NCBI GenBank assembly: GCA_017549285.1
Contig: JAFYVE010000007.1
Coordinates: 22,579-86,578, forward strand
Direction: 5' to 3'
DNA: 64,000 nt
From: Clostridia bacterium
GTDB taxonomy: Bacteria > Bacillota > Clostridia > Oscillospirales > Acutalibacteraceae
How positions within the stretch are numbered: position 1 is the stretch's first letter; every line of letters starts with the position of its first letter. Of the stretch, positions 18,429 through 27,254 are shown piece after piece. A model generated the notes under the pieces. The model worked only from the letters and a program-made list of their open reading frames with translations. It had not been told where the DNA came from and did not search any database. The position numbers and the translations under genes were made by a program.

Positions 18429-19708
18429 TTAGGATTATAGATACAAAAACTGTTTCCGATTTCACCGTTTTTACCCGTGAAGACGAAAAGAAAAACGAAC
18501 AGATCGAAAAAATTGTTGAAGAAATAATTGAAAATGTAAAAACAAACGGTGACAAAGCTCTGTTTGAATATTGCGAAAAGTTTGATAAATGCAAGCTTGA
18601 TACTCTCCTTGTTTCAGAAGAAGAAATCGAAGAAGCATTTTCACAGACCGATGAATATTTCATAGAAACTCTCCGTCAGGCACGAGATAATATTGCAGAT
18701 TTTCATTCAAAGCAGGTCAGAAATGATTTTGTTTTTACAAAGGAAGACGGTATCGTTCTCGGTCAGAAAATTACTCCTGTTGAAAAAGCAGGTCTTTATG
18801 TACCCGGCGGTACAGCTGCATATCCGAGTACTGTCCTTATGGATGCCGTTCCTGCAAAAATTGCAGGTGTCAGCGAAATCGTAATGGTCACTCCCCCTTC
18901 AGCTGACGGAAAAATCAATCCTGCAATTCTCACAGCTGCTAAAATTGCAGGTGTAACAAAAATATTCAAACTCGGCGGAGCGCAGGCTGTTGCAGCCCTT
19001 GCATACGGTACTGAAAGTGTTCCAAAAGTTGATAAAATCGTCGGTCCCGGTAACATTTTCGTTGCAACTGCAAAGAAGCAGGTTTACGGTAAAGTCAGCA
19101 TTGATATGATTGCAGGACCGAGTGAAATTCTCGTTATTGCAGATCCCACTTGCGATCCCGCAAATGTTGCTGCTGACCTTCTTTCTCAGGCTGAACATGA
19201 CAGAATGGCAAGTTCTGTTCTTGTTACAACAGATATTGATTTTGCAAAAAAAGTTGCTGATGAAATTGAAAGACAGTTAAAGCTTCTTCCTCGTGAAGAT
19301 ATTGCAAGAGAATCAATTGACAATAACGGAAAGATTTTCATTGTTGATTCTATTGATACAGCAGTTAAACTCAGCAATGAGATTGCTCCCGAACATCTTG
19401 AAGTATGCGTTGAAAATCCTTTTGAACTTCTTCCTCTTATCAAAAATGCAGGAAGTATATTCCTCGGAAAGAATGTTCCCGAAGCACTTGGTGATTATTT
19501 TGCGGGTCCGAACCACACACTCCCCACAAGCGGAACTGCAAGATTCTCTTCTCCCCTTTCCGTTGACGATTTCATCAAAAAATCTTCATTCATTTATTAT
19601 TCAGAGTCAGCGCTTGAAAAATGTCACGAAAGAATAGAAGATTTTGCTGCCCGTGAAGGTTTACAGGCTCACGGAAAGTCAATCGGAATCAGATTCAATA
19701 AATTTTAA
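18425..19708 (+). CDS. hisD: Histidinol dehydrogenase
   Basis: Last two oxidations of histidine synthesis (histidinol to histidine, NAD and Zn dependent). The 427-aa product has KAGLYVPGGTAAYPSTVLM, GGAQAVAALAYGTESV, the signature IDMIAGPSEILVIADPT, the zinc/catalytic LSQAEHDRMASS and APEHLEV, and the C-terminal GDYFAGPNHTLPTSGTARF. It overlaps hisG by ATGA. Confidence 0.96.
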   Translation: MIRIIDTKTVSDFTVFTREDEKKNEQIEKIVEEIIENVKTNGDKALFEYCEKFDKCKLDTLLVSEEEIEEAFSQTDEYFIETLRQARDNIADFHSKQVRNDFVFTKEDGIVLGQKITPVEKAGLYVPGGTAAYPSTVLMDAVPAKIAGVSEIVMVTPPSADGKINPAILTAAKIAGVTKIFKLGGAQAVAALAYGTESVPKVDKIVGPGNIFVATAKKQVYGKVSIDMIAGPSEILVIADPTCDPANVAADLLSQAEHDRMASSVLVTTDIDFAKKVADEIERQLKLLPREDIARESIDNNGKIFIVDSIDTAVKLSNEIAPEHLEVCVENPFELLPLIKNAGSIFLGKNVPEALGDYFAGPNHTLPTSGTARFSSPLSVDDFIKKSSFIYYSESALEKCHERIEDFAAREGLQAHGKSIGIRFNKF

Positions 19709-19720
19709 GAAGTGTTATAA

Positions 19721-20782
19721 ATGTCTCGATTTTTATCAGAAAGATTTTCTAATATAGAACCCTATACTCCCGGTGAACAACCGAAAGTAAGTAATTTAAT
19801 AAAACTAAATACAAATGAAAGCCCGTTTCCACCGTCACCGAAGGTAATTGAAGCATTGAACAATGAAGAACTCTCAAAGCTCAATCTGTATTCAGACCCC
19901 GACACAAAGGAAGTAATTGATGCAATTGCAAAAACATTCGGTGTAAGTTCAAATCAGATACTTATGGGCAATGGTTCAGATGAAATCCTGGCCTTTGCAT
20001 TTCAGGCTTTCTGCGACAAGGTTAACGAGCCTTGTTTCGCAGACATCACATACGGTTTCTATCCTGTTTTCTGTGAGCTTTACGGTCTGGAGCCTGAAAT
20101 CATACCGTTAAAGGATGATTTATCAATCGGTATTAAAGATTATATCGGCAAAAACAAGCCGATTTTTATTGCAAATCCCAATGCACCGACAGGACTTGCG
20201 CTTTCACTCACTGATATTGAAAAAATTCTTGAGTCAAACAAAGATTCTGTTGTACTTATCGATGAAGCTTATGTTGATTTCGGTGCAGAAAGTGCCGTTT
20301 CACTTGTTGACAAATACGATAATCTCATTGTTTCAAGAACATTCTCAAAATCAAGAAATCTTGCAGGTGCAAGAATCGGTTTTGCAATTTCTACCCCTGA
20401 ACTTATTGCTGATATGTGCAAAATGAAATTTTCATTCAACCCTTATAACCTGAACCGACTTTCAATTATCGCAGGAAAAGAATCAGTTCTTGATACAGAA
20501 TATTTCAACAGATGTATATCGGAAATCATTTCAAACAGAGAATATACTGTAAATGAACTCACAAAAAGAGGTTTTACAATTCCCGATTCAAAAGCAAATT
20601 TCATTTTTGCAAAACACAATACACTTTCCGGCGAAGAATATTTCAACGAACTCAGGAAGAGAAACATTGTTGTAAGATATTTCAGTAAAGAAAGAATTAA
20701 AGACTATGTAAGAATCACAATCGGTTCAATTGAGCAGATGAAAGCTCTTATTGAAGCTACAGATGAAATTCTGAAAGGATGA
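19721..20782 (+). CDS. hisC: Histidinol-phosphate aminotransferase
   Basis: PLP fold-type I aminotransferase converting imidazole acetol-phosphate to histidinol-phosphate. The 353-aa product shows KLNTNESPFPPSPKV, NPNAPTGLAL, VLIDEAYVDFG and the Schiff-base lysine in SRTFSKSRNLAGARIG. Confidence 0.95.
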   Translation: MSRFLSERFSNIEPYTPGEQPKVSNLIKLNTNESPFPPSPKVIEALNNEELSKLNLYSDPDTKEVIDAIAKTFGVSSNQILMGNGSDEILAFAFQAFCDKVNEPCFADITYGFYPVFCELYGLEPEIIPLKDDLSIGIKDYIGKNKPIFIANPNAPTGLALSLTDIEKILESNKDSVVLIDEAYVDFGAESAVSLVDKYDNLIVSRTFSKSRNLAGARIGFAISTPELIADMCKMKFSFNPYNLNRLSIIAGKESVLDTEYFNRCISEIISNREYTVNELTKRGFTIPDSKANFIFAKHNTLSGEEYFNELRKRNIVVRYFSKERIKDYVRITIGSIEQMKALIEATDEILKG

Positions 20783-20786
20783 TATT

Positions 20787-21374
20787 ATGAGAACATTCAG
20801 TACAGAAAGAAAAACTGCAGAAACAGATATCAGACTGACTCTCAATATTGACGGTACAGGTAAATCAACAATTGATACAGGTTGCGGTTTTCTTGACCAT
20901 ATGCTTACTCTTTTTGCTAAACATTCAAGATTTGACCTTGATGTTACATGCAAAGGTGACACAAATGTTGACTATCACCATACAGCAGAAGATATTGCAA
21001 TTGTTCTCGGTGACGCGCTCTCAAAATGTATCGGTGACGCTAAAGGTATCTGCAGATACGGTCACATAATTCTTCCTATGGATGAATCACTCATTCTCTG
21101 TGCAGTTGATGCAGGAGGCAGAGCTTGTCTTAATTACAAGCTCGCAATCCCCACCGAAAAAGTCGGTGATTTTGATACAGAGCTTGTTGAAGAATTTATG
21201 GCGGCATTCACCAGAAGTGCAAAAATCAATCTTCATTTAAAACAACTCGACGGAACAAATTCACATCACATCATTGAAGGTGCATTCAAAGCTCTTGCAA
21301 GAGCACTGAAAACTGCAGTTTCAATTGATGAAAAATTTAAAGATGAAATCCCCTCAACGAAAGGCATTTTATAA
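20787..21374 (+). CDS. hisB: Imidazoleglycerol-phosphate dehydratase
   Basis: Manganese enzyme that dehydrates IGP. The 195-aa product is the single-domain form and has STIDTGCGFLDHMLTLFAKH, DYHHTAEDIAIVLG, and the second metal site near NSHHIIEGAFKALARAL. The HAD phosphatase domain of enterobacterial HisB is absent, so histidinol-phosphate phosphatase must come from elsewhere. Confidence 0.96.
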   Translation: MRTFSTERKTAETDIRLTLNIDGTGKSTIDTGCGFLDHMLTLFAKHSRFDLDVTCKGDTNVDYHHTAEDIAIVLGDALSKCIGDAKGICRYGHIILPMDESLILCAVDAGGRACLNYKLAIPTEKVGDFDTELVEEFMAAFTRSAKINLHLKQLDGTNSHHIIEGAFKALARALKTAVSIDEKFKDEIPSTKGIL

Positions 21375-21992
21375 ATGATAGCAATAATTAACTATGGTGT
21401 AGGCAATCTGTTTTCACTTGTCGGCTCTCTTGAGCATCTGGGAATTGATGCAGTTGTCACATCAGATGCAGAAATAATTAAAAAGGCAGACAGAATCATT
21501 CTTCCCGGTGTAGGTGCTTTTGCAGATGCAAAACAGAAACTTGTTGATACCGGACTTATCCCCGTTATTGACGAGCAAGTAAAAAACGGCAAACCTTTAC
21601 TCGGAATCTGTCTTGGCATGCAGTTACTTTTTGAGAAAAGTTACGAATACGGTGAACACGACGGACTCGGCTACATAAAGGGTTCTGTATGTCCTCTTAA
21701 TGAAGATATAAGAAAAGACCTTAAAGTTCCCCATATCGGTTGGAATAAGCTTATCATCAAAGACAAGACAAATCCTATACTTAAATATACCGGCGACAAT
21801 GATTATGTATACTATGTACATTCATTCTATGCAAAAGATTGCGATGATTCACTTATAGCATATTCAGAGTATGAAGTAAATGTTCCCGGCCTTGTATGTA
21901 AAGACAACATTTTCGGTGCACAGTTCCATCCCGAAAAGAGCGGTCAGGTAGGTCTTGATATGTTAAAAGCTTTCAATGAGGTGACAGTATGA
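21375..21992 (+). CDS. hisH: Imidazole glycerol phosphate synthase, glutaminase subunit
   Basis: Class I glutamine amidotransferase that feeds ammonia to HisF. The 205-aa protein has NYGVGNLFSLVGSLE, the nucleophile Cys in LLGICLGMQLLFE, and the His/Glu pair in FGAQFHPEKSG. Its ATG follows the hisB stop directly. Confidence 0.95.
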   Translation: MIAIINYGVGNLFSLVGSLEHLGIDAVVTSDAEIIKKADRIILPGVGAFADAKQKLVDTGLIPVIDEQVKNGKPLLGICLGMQLLFEKSYEYGEHDGLGYIKGSVCPLNEDIRKDLKVPHIGWNKLIIKDKTNPILKYTGDNDYVYYVHSFYAKDCDDSLIAYSEYEVNVPGLVCKDNIFGAQFHPEKSGQVGLDMLKAFNEVTV

Positions 21993-22711
21993 GAATATTT
22001 CCTGCAATAGACCTTCGTGGCGGTAAGGTTGTAAGACTGACCGAAGGCGATTACGACAGAATGAAAACATACGGTAACTCACCCGTTGAAACTGCAAAAA
22101 TGTTTGAAAGAATGGGCGCAAAGCATCTTCACGTAGTTGATCTTGATTCAGCAAAAGACGGCGGAAGTGCAAACACAGATATTATCTGCGAGATAGCAAG
22201 GGAAACCAATCTGTTTATTCAGACCGGCGGCGGAATCAGAACTGAAGAGAAAATTCAGCACTATGTTGACGCAGGAGTTGACAGACTTATTCTCGGCACG
22301 GCAGCTATCAACAACTTCCCTTTTCTTTGTGATATGGTAAAAAAATTCGGAAGTCATATCGCAGTAGGTGTTGATGCTAAAGATGGTTTTGTAGCTGTCA
22401 ACGGCTGGCTTGAAGTAACAAAGGTTAATTCCTTTGATTTTTGTAAAAAACTTGCAGAAAACGGCGTTGAAACCGTTATTTACACAGATATCTCAAAGGA
22501 CGGTAAGCTTAGCGGAACAAATGTTGATGCATACCGTGAACTTAAGAAAATCGGAAACTTAAATGTAATTGCTTCGGGCGGTATTTCATCAATGGATGAC
22601 ATCAGGGCTCTTTGTGAATTTGACTGTTATGGTGCAATAATCGGCAAAGCCATTTACGAAAACAGAATTGACCTTAATGAAGTTCTGGGATACGCAGGTG
22701 ACGAATTATGA
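21989..22711 (+). CDS. hisA: ProFAR isomerase
   Basis: Phosphoribosylformimino-AICAR-ribotide isomerase, a (beta/alpha)8 barrel of 240 aa. Seen: IFPAIDLRGGKVVRLTEGDY with the first catalytic Asp, HVVDLDSAKDG, TGGGIRTEE, IYTDISKDGKLSG with the second Asp, and IASGGISSMDD. ATGA overlaps both neighbours. Confidence 0.95.
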   Translation: MRIFPAIDLRGGKVVRLTEGDYDRMKTYGNSPVETAKMFERMGAKHLHVVDLDSAKDGGSANTDIICEIARETNLFIQTGGGIRTEEKIQHYVDAGVDRLILGTAAINNFPFLCDMVKKFGSHIAVGVDAKDGFVAVNGWLEVTKVNSFDFCKKLAENGVETVIYTDISKDGKLSGTNVDAYRELKKIGNLNVIASGGISSMDDIRALCEFDCYGAIIGKAIYENRIDLNEVLGYAGDEL

Positions 22712-23466
22712 TAACAAAAAGAATTATCCCCTGTCTTGATATAAGAAACGGCAGAGTTGTAAAAGGTGTCAATTTTGAAGGAATTCAGGACGTTCAGGAT
22801 CCCGTTGTTCTTGCAAAATTCTATAACGACAGCGGTGCTGATGAGCTTGTTTTCTATGATATAACAGCAAGCTTTGAAGGCAGAAGTCTTTTCAGCGATG
22901 TTCTTAAAAATGTTGCAAGTAACATTTTCATCCCCCTGACGGTCGGAGGAAACATAAATTCTGTTGAAGATTTCGACAGGGTGCTCAAAAGCGGTGCCGA
23001 CAAAGTAAGTGTCAATTCAGGTGCTATCAGAAATCCTTCACTTATAGGTGAAGCGGCAAAAAAATACGGCGACCAGTGTGTTGTTCTTTCAATGGATGTT
23101 AAAAGAGTTGACGGTCAGTTCAGAATTTTTGCAAAAGGCGGAAGAGAAGACACAGGCATTGATGCGATTGAATGGGCAAAAAAATGTACAGCAAACGGTG
23201 CAGGCGAAATCGTTGTAAACTCAATCAACACAGATGGAGTAAAAAACGGATTTGACCTTGAAATGCTCAGAGCAATCTGCGATGTTGTATCAGTACCCGT
23301 TATCGCTTCGGGCGGTGCAGGATGTATGGAACATTTTAAAACACTTTTTAATGAAGTACCCGGTGTTGATGCAGGTCTTGCTGCTTCAATATTCCATTTC
23401 GGAGAAGTCAAAATCTCTGACCTTAAAAAGTATCTTAACGACAACAATATAGAAATGAGAATTTAA
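22708..23466 (+). CDS. hisF: Imidazole glycerol phosphate synthase, cyclase subunit
   Basis: Partner of HisH; makes IGP and AICAR. The 252-aa barrel has [49 protein letters not shown] and [14 protein letters not shown]. The catalytic Asp residues in CLDI and INTDG are present. Confidence 0.96.
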   Translation: MITKRIIPCLDIRNGRVVKGVNFEGIQDVQDPVVLAKFYNDSGADELVFYDITASFEGRSLFSDVLKNVASNIFIPLTVGGNINSVEDFDRVLKSGADKVSVNSGAIRNPSLIGEAAKKYGDQCVVLSMDVKRVDGQFRIFAKGGREDTGIDAIEWAKKCTANGAGEIVVNSINTDGVKNGFDLEMLRAICDVVSVPVIASGGAGCMEHFKTLFNEVPGVDAGLAASIFHFGEVKISDLKKYLNDNNIEMRI

Positions 23467-23468
23467 AA

Positions 23469-24122
23469 ATGTACGAGGAAATTATAAAAGAACTTAAATT
23501 TGACGATAAGGGACTTATTCCTGCAGTTGTTCAGGACTTTTTCACAGGAGAAGTGCTGACAGTTGCATATATGAATGCAGAAAGCCTTTCAATCACTCTT
23601 GAAGAAAAAATGACATGCTTCTTCTCACGCTCAAGACAGGAGCTGTGGAGAAAAGGAGAAACAAGCGGTAACAGACAGCACATTGTTTCTATAAAAACAG
23701 ACTGTGACAAAGATGCACTTGTTGTAAAAGTAATCAAAGACGGTCCTGCCTGCCATACAGGCGCAGAGAGCTGTTTCTTCAATCTTTTATACAAAGATAA
23801 TGATAAGACAGATTTCTCAATTGATGCGCTCTATGACCTTATCAAAGGCAGAAAAACTCAGATGCAGGAAGGTTCATACACAACATACCTTTTCACAAAG
23901 GGTCTTGATAAGATAATGAAAAAGGTCGGCGAAGAATGTACAGAAGTCATCATCGGCGCTGCAAAAAATTCAAAAGAAGAAACAATCTATGAAATTTCCG
24001 ACCTTGCATATCATATTCTTGTGCTTATGGTTGAAATGGGTATTTCTGTTGATGATATCAGAAAAGAGCTCGATTCAAGACACGTCATTGACCATAAAGT
24101 AAAACAGGAAACAATGCAATAA
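23469..24122 (+). CDS. hisIE: Bifunctional phosphoribosyl-AMP cyclohydrolase / phosphoribosyl-ATP pyrophosphatase
   Basis: Fused HisI-HisE, second and third steps of the pathway (217 aa). N-terminal HisI domain: [38 protein letters not shown] and the zinc-site DCDKDALVV...[12 protein letters not shown]-terminal HisE domain from about residue 120: [20 protein letters not shown] then [13 protein letters not shown]. Its stop touches the stop of the converging membrane-protein gene; no terminator stands between them. Confidence 0.95.
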   Translation: MYEEIIKELKFDDKGLIPAVVQDFFTGEVLTVAYMNAESLSITLEEKMTCFFSRSRQELWRKGETSGNRQHIVSIKTDCDKDALVVKVIKDGPACHTGAESCFFNLLYKDNDKTDFSIDALYDLIKGRKTQMQEGSYTTYLFTKGLDKIMKKVGEECTEVIIGAAKNSKEETIYEISDLAYHILVLMVEMGISVDDIRKELDSRHVIDHKVKQETMQ

Positions 24123-24899
24123 TCACTTCCCTTTTATTGGTTCAAAATAAAACACTACAGTTTTTTCCGTATTCACCTTATGTGGATACGGATTTTCTTT
24201 TGCTTTAATAAAATCATATACATCATAAAGACAATCCGGCAGAAAATAAATCGCAGGAAGAACAAGAAGAGAAAGAATCTTTTTCGGAATATTGCTTAGT
24301 CTGAGCACAAGAAGAGATAACATATTACCGTCTGCAATTTCAGATGCAAAACTAAACTGAGATTTAAAACTCAGATATGGTGACCTGATAAATGCAAATT
24401 TGAGAAAACATAATTTCTGACTATAAACAGAAAATGTAAATATTGATATAAAAAATATAAATACACTACAAACTGCAAGAAGAATAAATACTCTTTCAGA
24501 AACACCTTTTTCAACTGAATAAACGAGTGCAGATAAAAAAAGTGCAGACGGGCTGAAAAAAACTACAAATGCAACTATTCTAATAAAACATACAATCAGT
24601 TGCAGATAAATAAATCTGATAATCAGATTAAGATTAATCTGTTTTCTGTCCACACGTGAAAAGTGCATCAGCTTTTTCAATTTAAAATAATAATAAGAAA
24701 AAAACAGTCCGCAGATTTCAACAGATGCAAAGAAAGAAATCAACATATGAATCAACTTATTATCAAAAATTCCGAGTTGAGAAAGATATGTTGTGTCAAA
24801 AATGAGAAACAACATAATAAAAAAGGTTGTTACAAAAAAAAGCAACAACAATAAATAATCGGAAAGATAAACTGCAAAGTTCTTTAATTCTTTAAGCAT
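24123..24899 (-). CDS. Polytopic membrane protein of unknown function
   Basis: 258 aa with about five hydrophobic helices (near residues 13-33, 48-68, 90-125, 133-160 and 210-228) and a basic loop DRKQINLNL between helices two and three. I do not recognise the family. Its ATG is seven bases from a GGAGG that is also the 3' arm of a terminator hairpin (24907-24929), so its translation may depend on read-through or on melting of that hairpin. It converges on hisIE with no gap. Confidence 0.75.
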   Translation of the reverse strand: MLKELKNFAVYLSDYLLLLLFFVTTFFIMLFLIFDTTYLSQLGIFDNKLIHMLISFFASVEICGLFFSYYYFKLKKLMHFSRVDRKQINLNLIIRFIYLQLIVCFIRIVAFVVFFSPSALFLSALVYSVEKGVSERVFILLAVCSVFIFFISIFTFSVYSQKLCFLKFAFIRSPYLSFKSQFSFASEIADGNMLSLLVLRLSNIPKKILSLLVLPAIYFLPDCLYDVYDFIKAKENPYPHKVNTEKTVVFYFEPIKGK

Positions 24900-24929
24900 A
24901 AAAAAACCTCCGAAAATTAGTTTCGGAGG
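24900..24929 (-). terminator. Intrinsic terminator of the amidohydrolase unit, also carries the next gene's RBS
   Basis: On the minus strand the stem is CCTCCGAAA/TTTCGGAGG with a five-base loop, followed by seven T. The GGAGG of the 3' arm is also the ribosome site for the membrane-protein gene whose ATG follows the T run. Confidence 0.8.
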
Positions 24930-24948
24930 AAAAATAATATTTTATTCA

Positions 24949-25770
24949 TTAAAGCTCAACATTAAGCTCCCTTGCAAGATTAACACCAAGAATTTTTTCT
25001 TTAGCATCTTCGGGAATATCGAGATTAAGGATTCTTTCGATAGCTGCTTTAGTGTAATCAACACCTTTATAGGGAAAATCAAGTCCGAAAATGTGATTTT
25101 CGTGATCTGTCTGATAAATAAGAGTTCTCAGTTCATCGTCAGAATGGCTCCATTCATCATAAAGACCGTTTTCACCCATAGCAATTGATGTCCATCCTGC
25201 AAAAGTGTTACGGACATCATTTCTTGAGTTATTAACCATAACTGCAAGACCTTCACGGAAGAAATGATAACCTCCGAGATGTTCCATACTAAAACGGAGA
25301 GTGGGGTGATTGAATGCTATTTCATCATACATAAGCATATTATAATCAGCAATTCTGTGCCAGTGAACACCGGTATGGAATGAAAGAAAGAGATTATGCT
25401 CTTCAGCTTTCTTATAGATTCTTTCAGCCTTTTCACCGAGAAGATTGAATTCCTGATAAGCAGGATGAAGTTTTATTCCCTTGAATCCATAAGAAACAAT
25501 TTTTTCAACCTGTTCTTCAATATCATCGGTATCAGTATTGACTGTACCAAATCCGTAAAGGTTATCTTTGCCTACAAGTTTCTCAGCAAGAAACTCATTC
25601 GGCTCTCCTTTCAGACCGAAATACTCATAATGACCGTGAAAAGGAGCAAAACAGACTGCTTTTTCAATCTCACATTCTTCCATAAGTTCAAGAAGCTTTT
25701 CAACTGTACCTGTGGGTTTTGATTCTTGAGGAAAAACGTGTGCGTGATTTGCAAAAATTTTATATTTCAT
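24949..25770 (-). CDS. Amidohydrolase-superfamily TIM-barrel metal-dependent hydrolase
   Basis: A 273-aa member of the amidohydrolase-2-like group. Seen: N-terminal metal-type HAHVFP, GIKLHPAYQEFN, LFLSFHTGVHWHR, FSMEHLGGYHF and a C-terminal IFGLDFPYKGVDY with the likely catalytic Asp. ATG 25770 has AAGGAT eight bases upstream; the frame's earlier TTG overlaps that site. It starts inside the 3' end of the sialidase gene, so the two form one operon. The substrate is unknown; pairing with a sialidase suggests a sugar-derived ligand but this is inference. Confidence 0.8.
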   Translation of the reverse strand: MKYKIFANHAHVFPQESKPTGTVEKLLELMEECEIEKAVCFAPFHGHYEYFGLKGEPNEFLAEKLVGKDNLYGFGTVNTDTDDIEEQVEKIVSYGFKGIKLHPAYQEFNLLGEKAERIYKKAEEHNLFLSFHTGVHWHRIADYNMLMYDEIAFNHPTLRFSMEHLGGYHFFREGLAVMVNNSRNDVRNTFAGWTSIAMGENGLYDEWSHSDDELRTLIYQTDHENHIFGLDFPYKGVDYTKAAIERILNLDIPEDAKEKILGVNLARELNVEL

Positions 25771-25775
25771 ATATT

Positions 25776-27146
25776 TCAATCCTTGATTAAAGTAAGTTTT
25801 CCGTCATCGGAAAGAGCAAAAATATTATATGTAATATGAGATGCTTCATCTTCATAAAGGAATGCTATATTTCCGTCTGAAAGCTCTGTAAGGCAGGAAT
25901 AAGCAAAAAACGTATCATTAACTTTATATTTTGAAATCCAGTCAACCTTATTGTTTTCACCAACAAGACCGACAGTTATTACACCACTTGCTCTCTTTTT
26001 TATATCAGACGGGAAAGAACCTACAATAACACTTTTTCCGTTAATCTTTTTTGAGTAATTGATGAACGAAACCATACAGTTTCCGAAAGCAGTCAGATTT
26101 TTATCGTGTCTGAATTTAGACCATTTTACGCCGCCATCATCGCTGTCTGAATATGCAACAAAATTACCTTTATTTCTTGCGTAAATTCTGAGTGTTCCGT
26201 CGGGCAGATTGACAATCTGAGATTCACTTGTTTTTCCTACTCCGAAACCGTGTTTCGTATCAGAACGATTCCAGGTTTTACCATTGTCATCTGAATAAAT
26301 GACAACTACTTCTTCACAGGCACCTTTTATAAGACCGTTGACGTAAAGAGTGAAAAAAATTCTTTCTTTGCCATTAATTTCAACGGTAGCACCTCTGCCG
26401 GGGCCGACACCTACAAAGCCTTCTTTTTTCTTTTTTATCTGTGAGGAAATATTTAAAGGTTTGCTCCACGTTATGCCGTTATCGTCTGAATATCTCAACC
26501 AGAGATAACAGGTTCTGTAAGCTGAAAAATAAGATTTATCGTAATATACATTCTGTTTAATCTGCTTATCAGAACCGACCTGTGGCTGATAAAGAGGTTC
26601 ATTGTTTTTATAAATACAGCAATCTTCGTCAACAGTATATTCTGTTGCAGAGTTATCTGAAAGTTTCATTACAGGTGCATAACCATCTTTATAATCACCG
26701 ATATAGAACTCAAAAGTTTTCAGTTCATCGGAACAAGAACCGGTTGTAAGGAGAAGATGTTCTTTACCGTTTACGTTAACGAAACCTTTTCCCTTTTTAC
26801 AGGTCATATACCCGCCGTAAGCTGTCCATACATCAGTGAGGATGAAAATTCTTCCGTTACGGGACTGTACAATTGCAGTATCAATAAATGATGCACTTTC
26901 CGTATCAGTATGAGTATCTGCATAGTCATCGAAATAGTTCACAACATTATATTTCCACTCACCGTAACCGTTTTCTGAAAATGCAAGAAGAGTATCAATA
27001 TTATTAGCAGAATCTGACCCGTGATCATATCTCATATCAGCGGCAGCAATTACAGAGCCATCCCGAAGAGTATAAATTGCAGGGATTCTGTAAGTTTTTG
27101 AACCCATAGTGCCTGTTTCAAAAGGCTGAAAATACTGTTTATCCAT
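25776..27146 (-). CDS. Exo-alpha-sialidase-like BNR-repeat protein (GH33 type)
   Basis: A 456-aa six-bladed-propeller sialidase. Seen: the YRIPAI form of the FRIP motif at residue 19, AAADMRYDHGSD with the likely catalytic Asp region, and Asp-boxes SDDNGITWSKP, SDDNGKTWNRS and the degenerate SDDGGVKWSK. Family enzymes release terminal sialic acid. There is no signal peptide or anchor, so it would act on imported oligosaccharides. A sigma-A promoter (27189-27217) precedes it, but a GGAGG lies ~25 bases from the ATG, which is too far; translation may be weak or start in a way I cannot see. Confidence 0.83.
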   Translation of the reverse strand: MDKQYFQPFETGTMGSKTYRIPAIYTLRDGSVIAAADMRYDHGSDSANNIDTLLAFSENGYGEWKYNVVNYFDDYADTHTDTESASFIDTAIVQSRNGRIFILTDVWTAYGGYMTCKKGKGFVNVNGKEHLLLTTGSCSDELKTFEFYIGDYKDGYAPVMKLSDNSATEYTVDEDCCIYKNNEPLYQPQVGSDKQIKQNVYYDKSYFSAYRTCYLWLRYSDDNGITWSKPLNISSQIKKKKEGFVGVGPGRGATVEINGKERIFFTLYVNGLIKGACEEVVVIYSDDNGKTWNRSDTKHGFGVGKTSESQIVNLPDGTLRIYARNKGNFVAYSDSDDGGVKWSKFRHDKNLTAFGNCMVSFINYSKKINGKSVIVGSFPSDIKKRASGVITVGLVGENNKVDWISKYKVNDTFFAYSCLTELSDGNIAFLYEDEASHITYNIFALSDDGKLTLIKD

Positions 27147-27188
27147 ATCAAAGAAACAACTGATGTGTTATCCTCCGTTTTTTTCTAA

Positions 27189-27217
27189 ATGATAACATGA
27201 GAAAAATAAAAAGTCAA
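27189..27217 (-). promoter_or_regulatory. Sigma-A-type promoter for sialidase-amidohydrolase
   Basis: Minus strand TTGACT (27217-27212), 17-base spacer, TATCAT (27194-27189). Confidence 0.65.
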
Positions 27218-27244
27218 TGAAAAAAGCGGATTTGAATCCGCTTT
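27217..27244 (-). terminator. Intrinsic terminator of spoIVB
   Basis: Ten-base stem AAAGCGGATT/AATCCGCTTT with a two-base loop; on the minus strand it is followed by a T run. It abuts the sialidase promoter. Confidence 0.8.
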
Positions 27245-27254
27245 ATTAATACCA

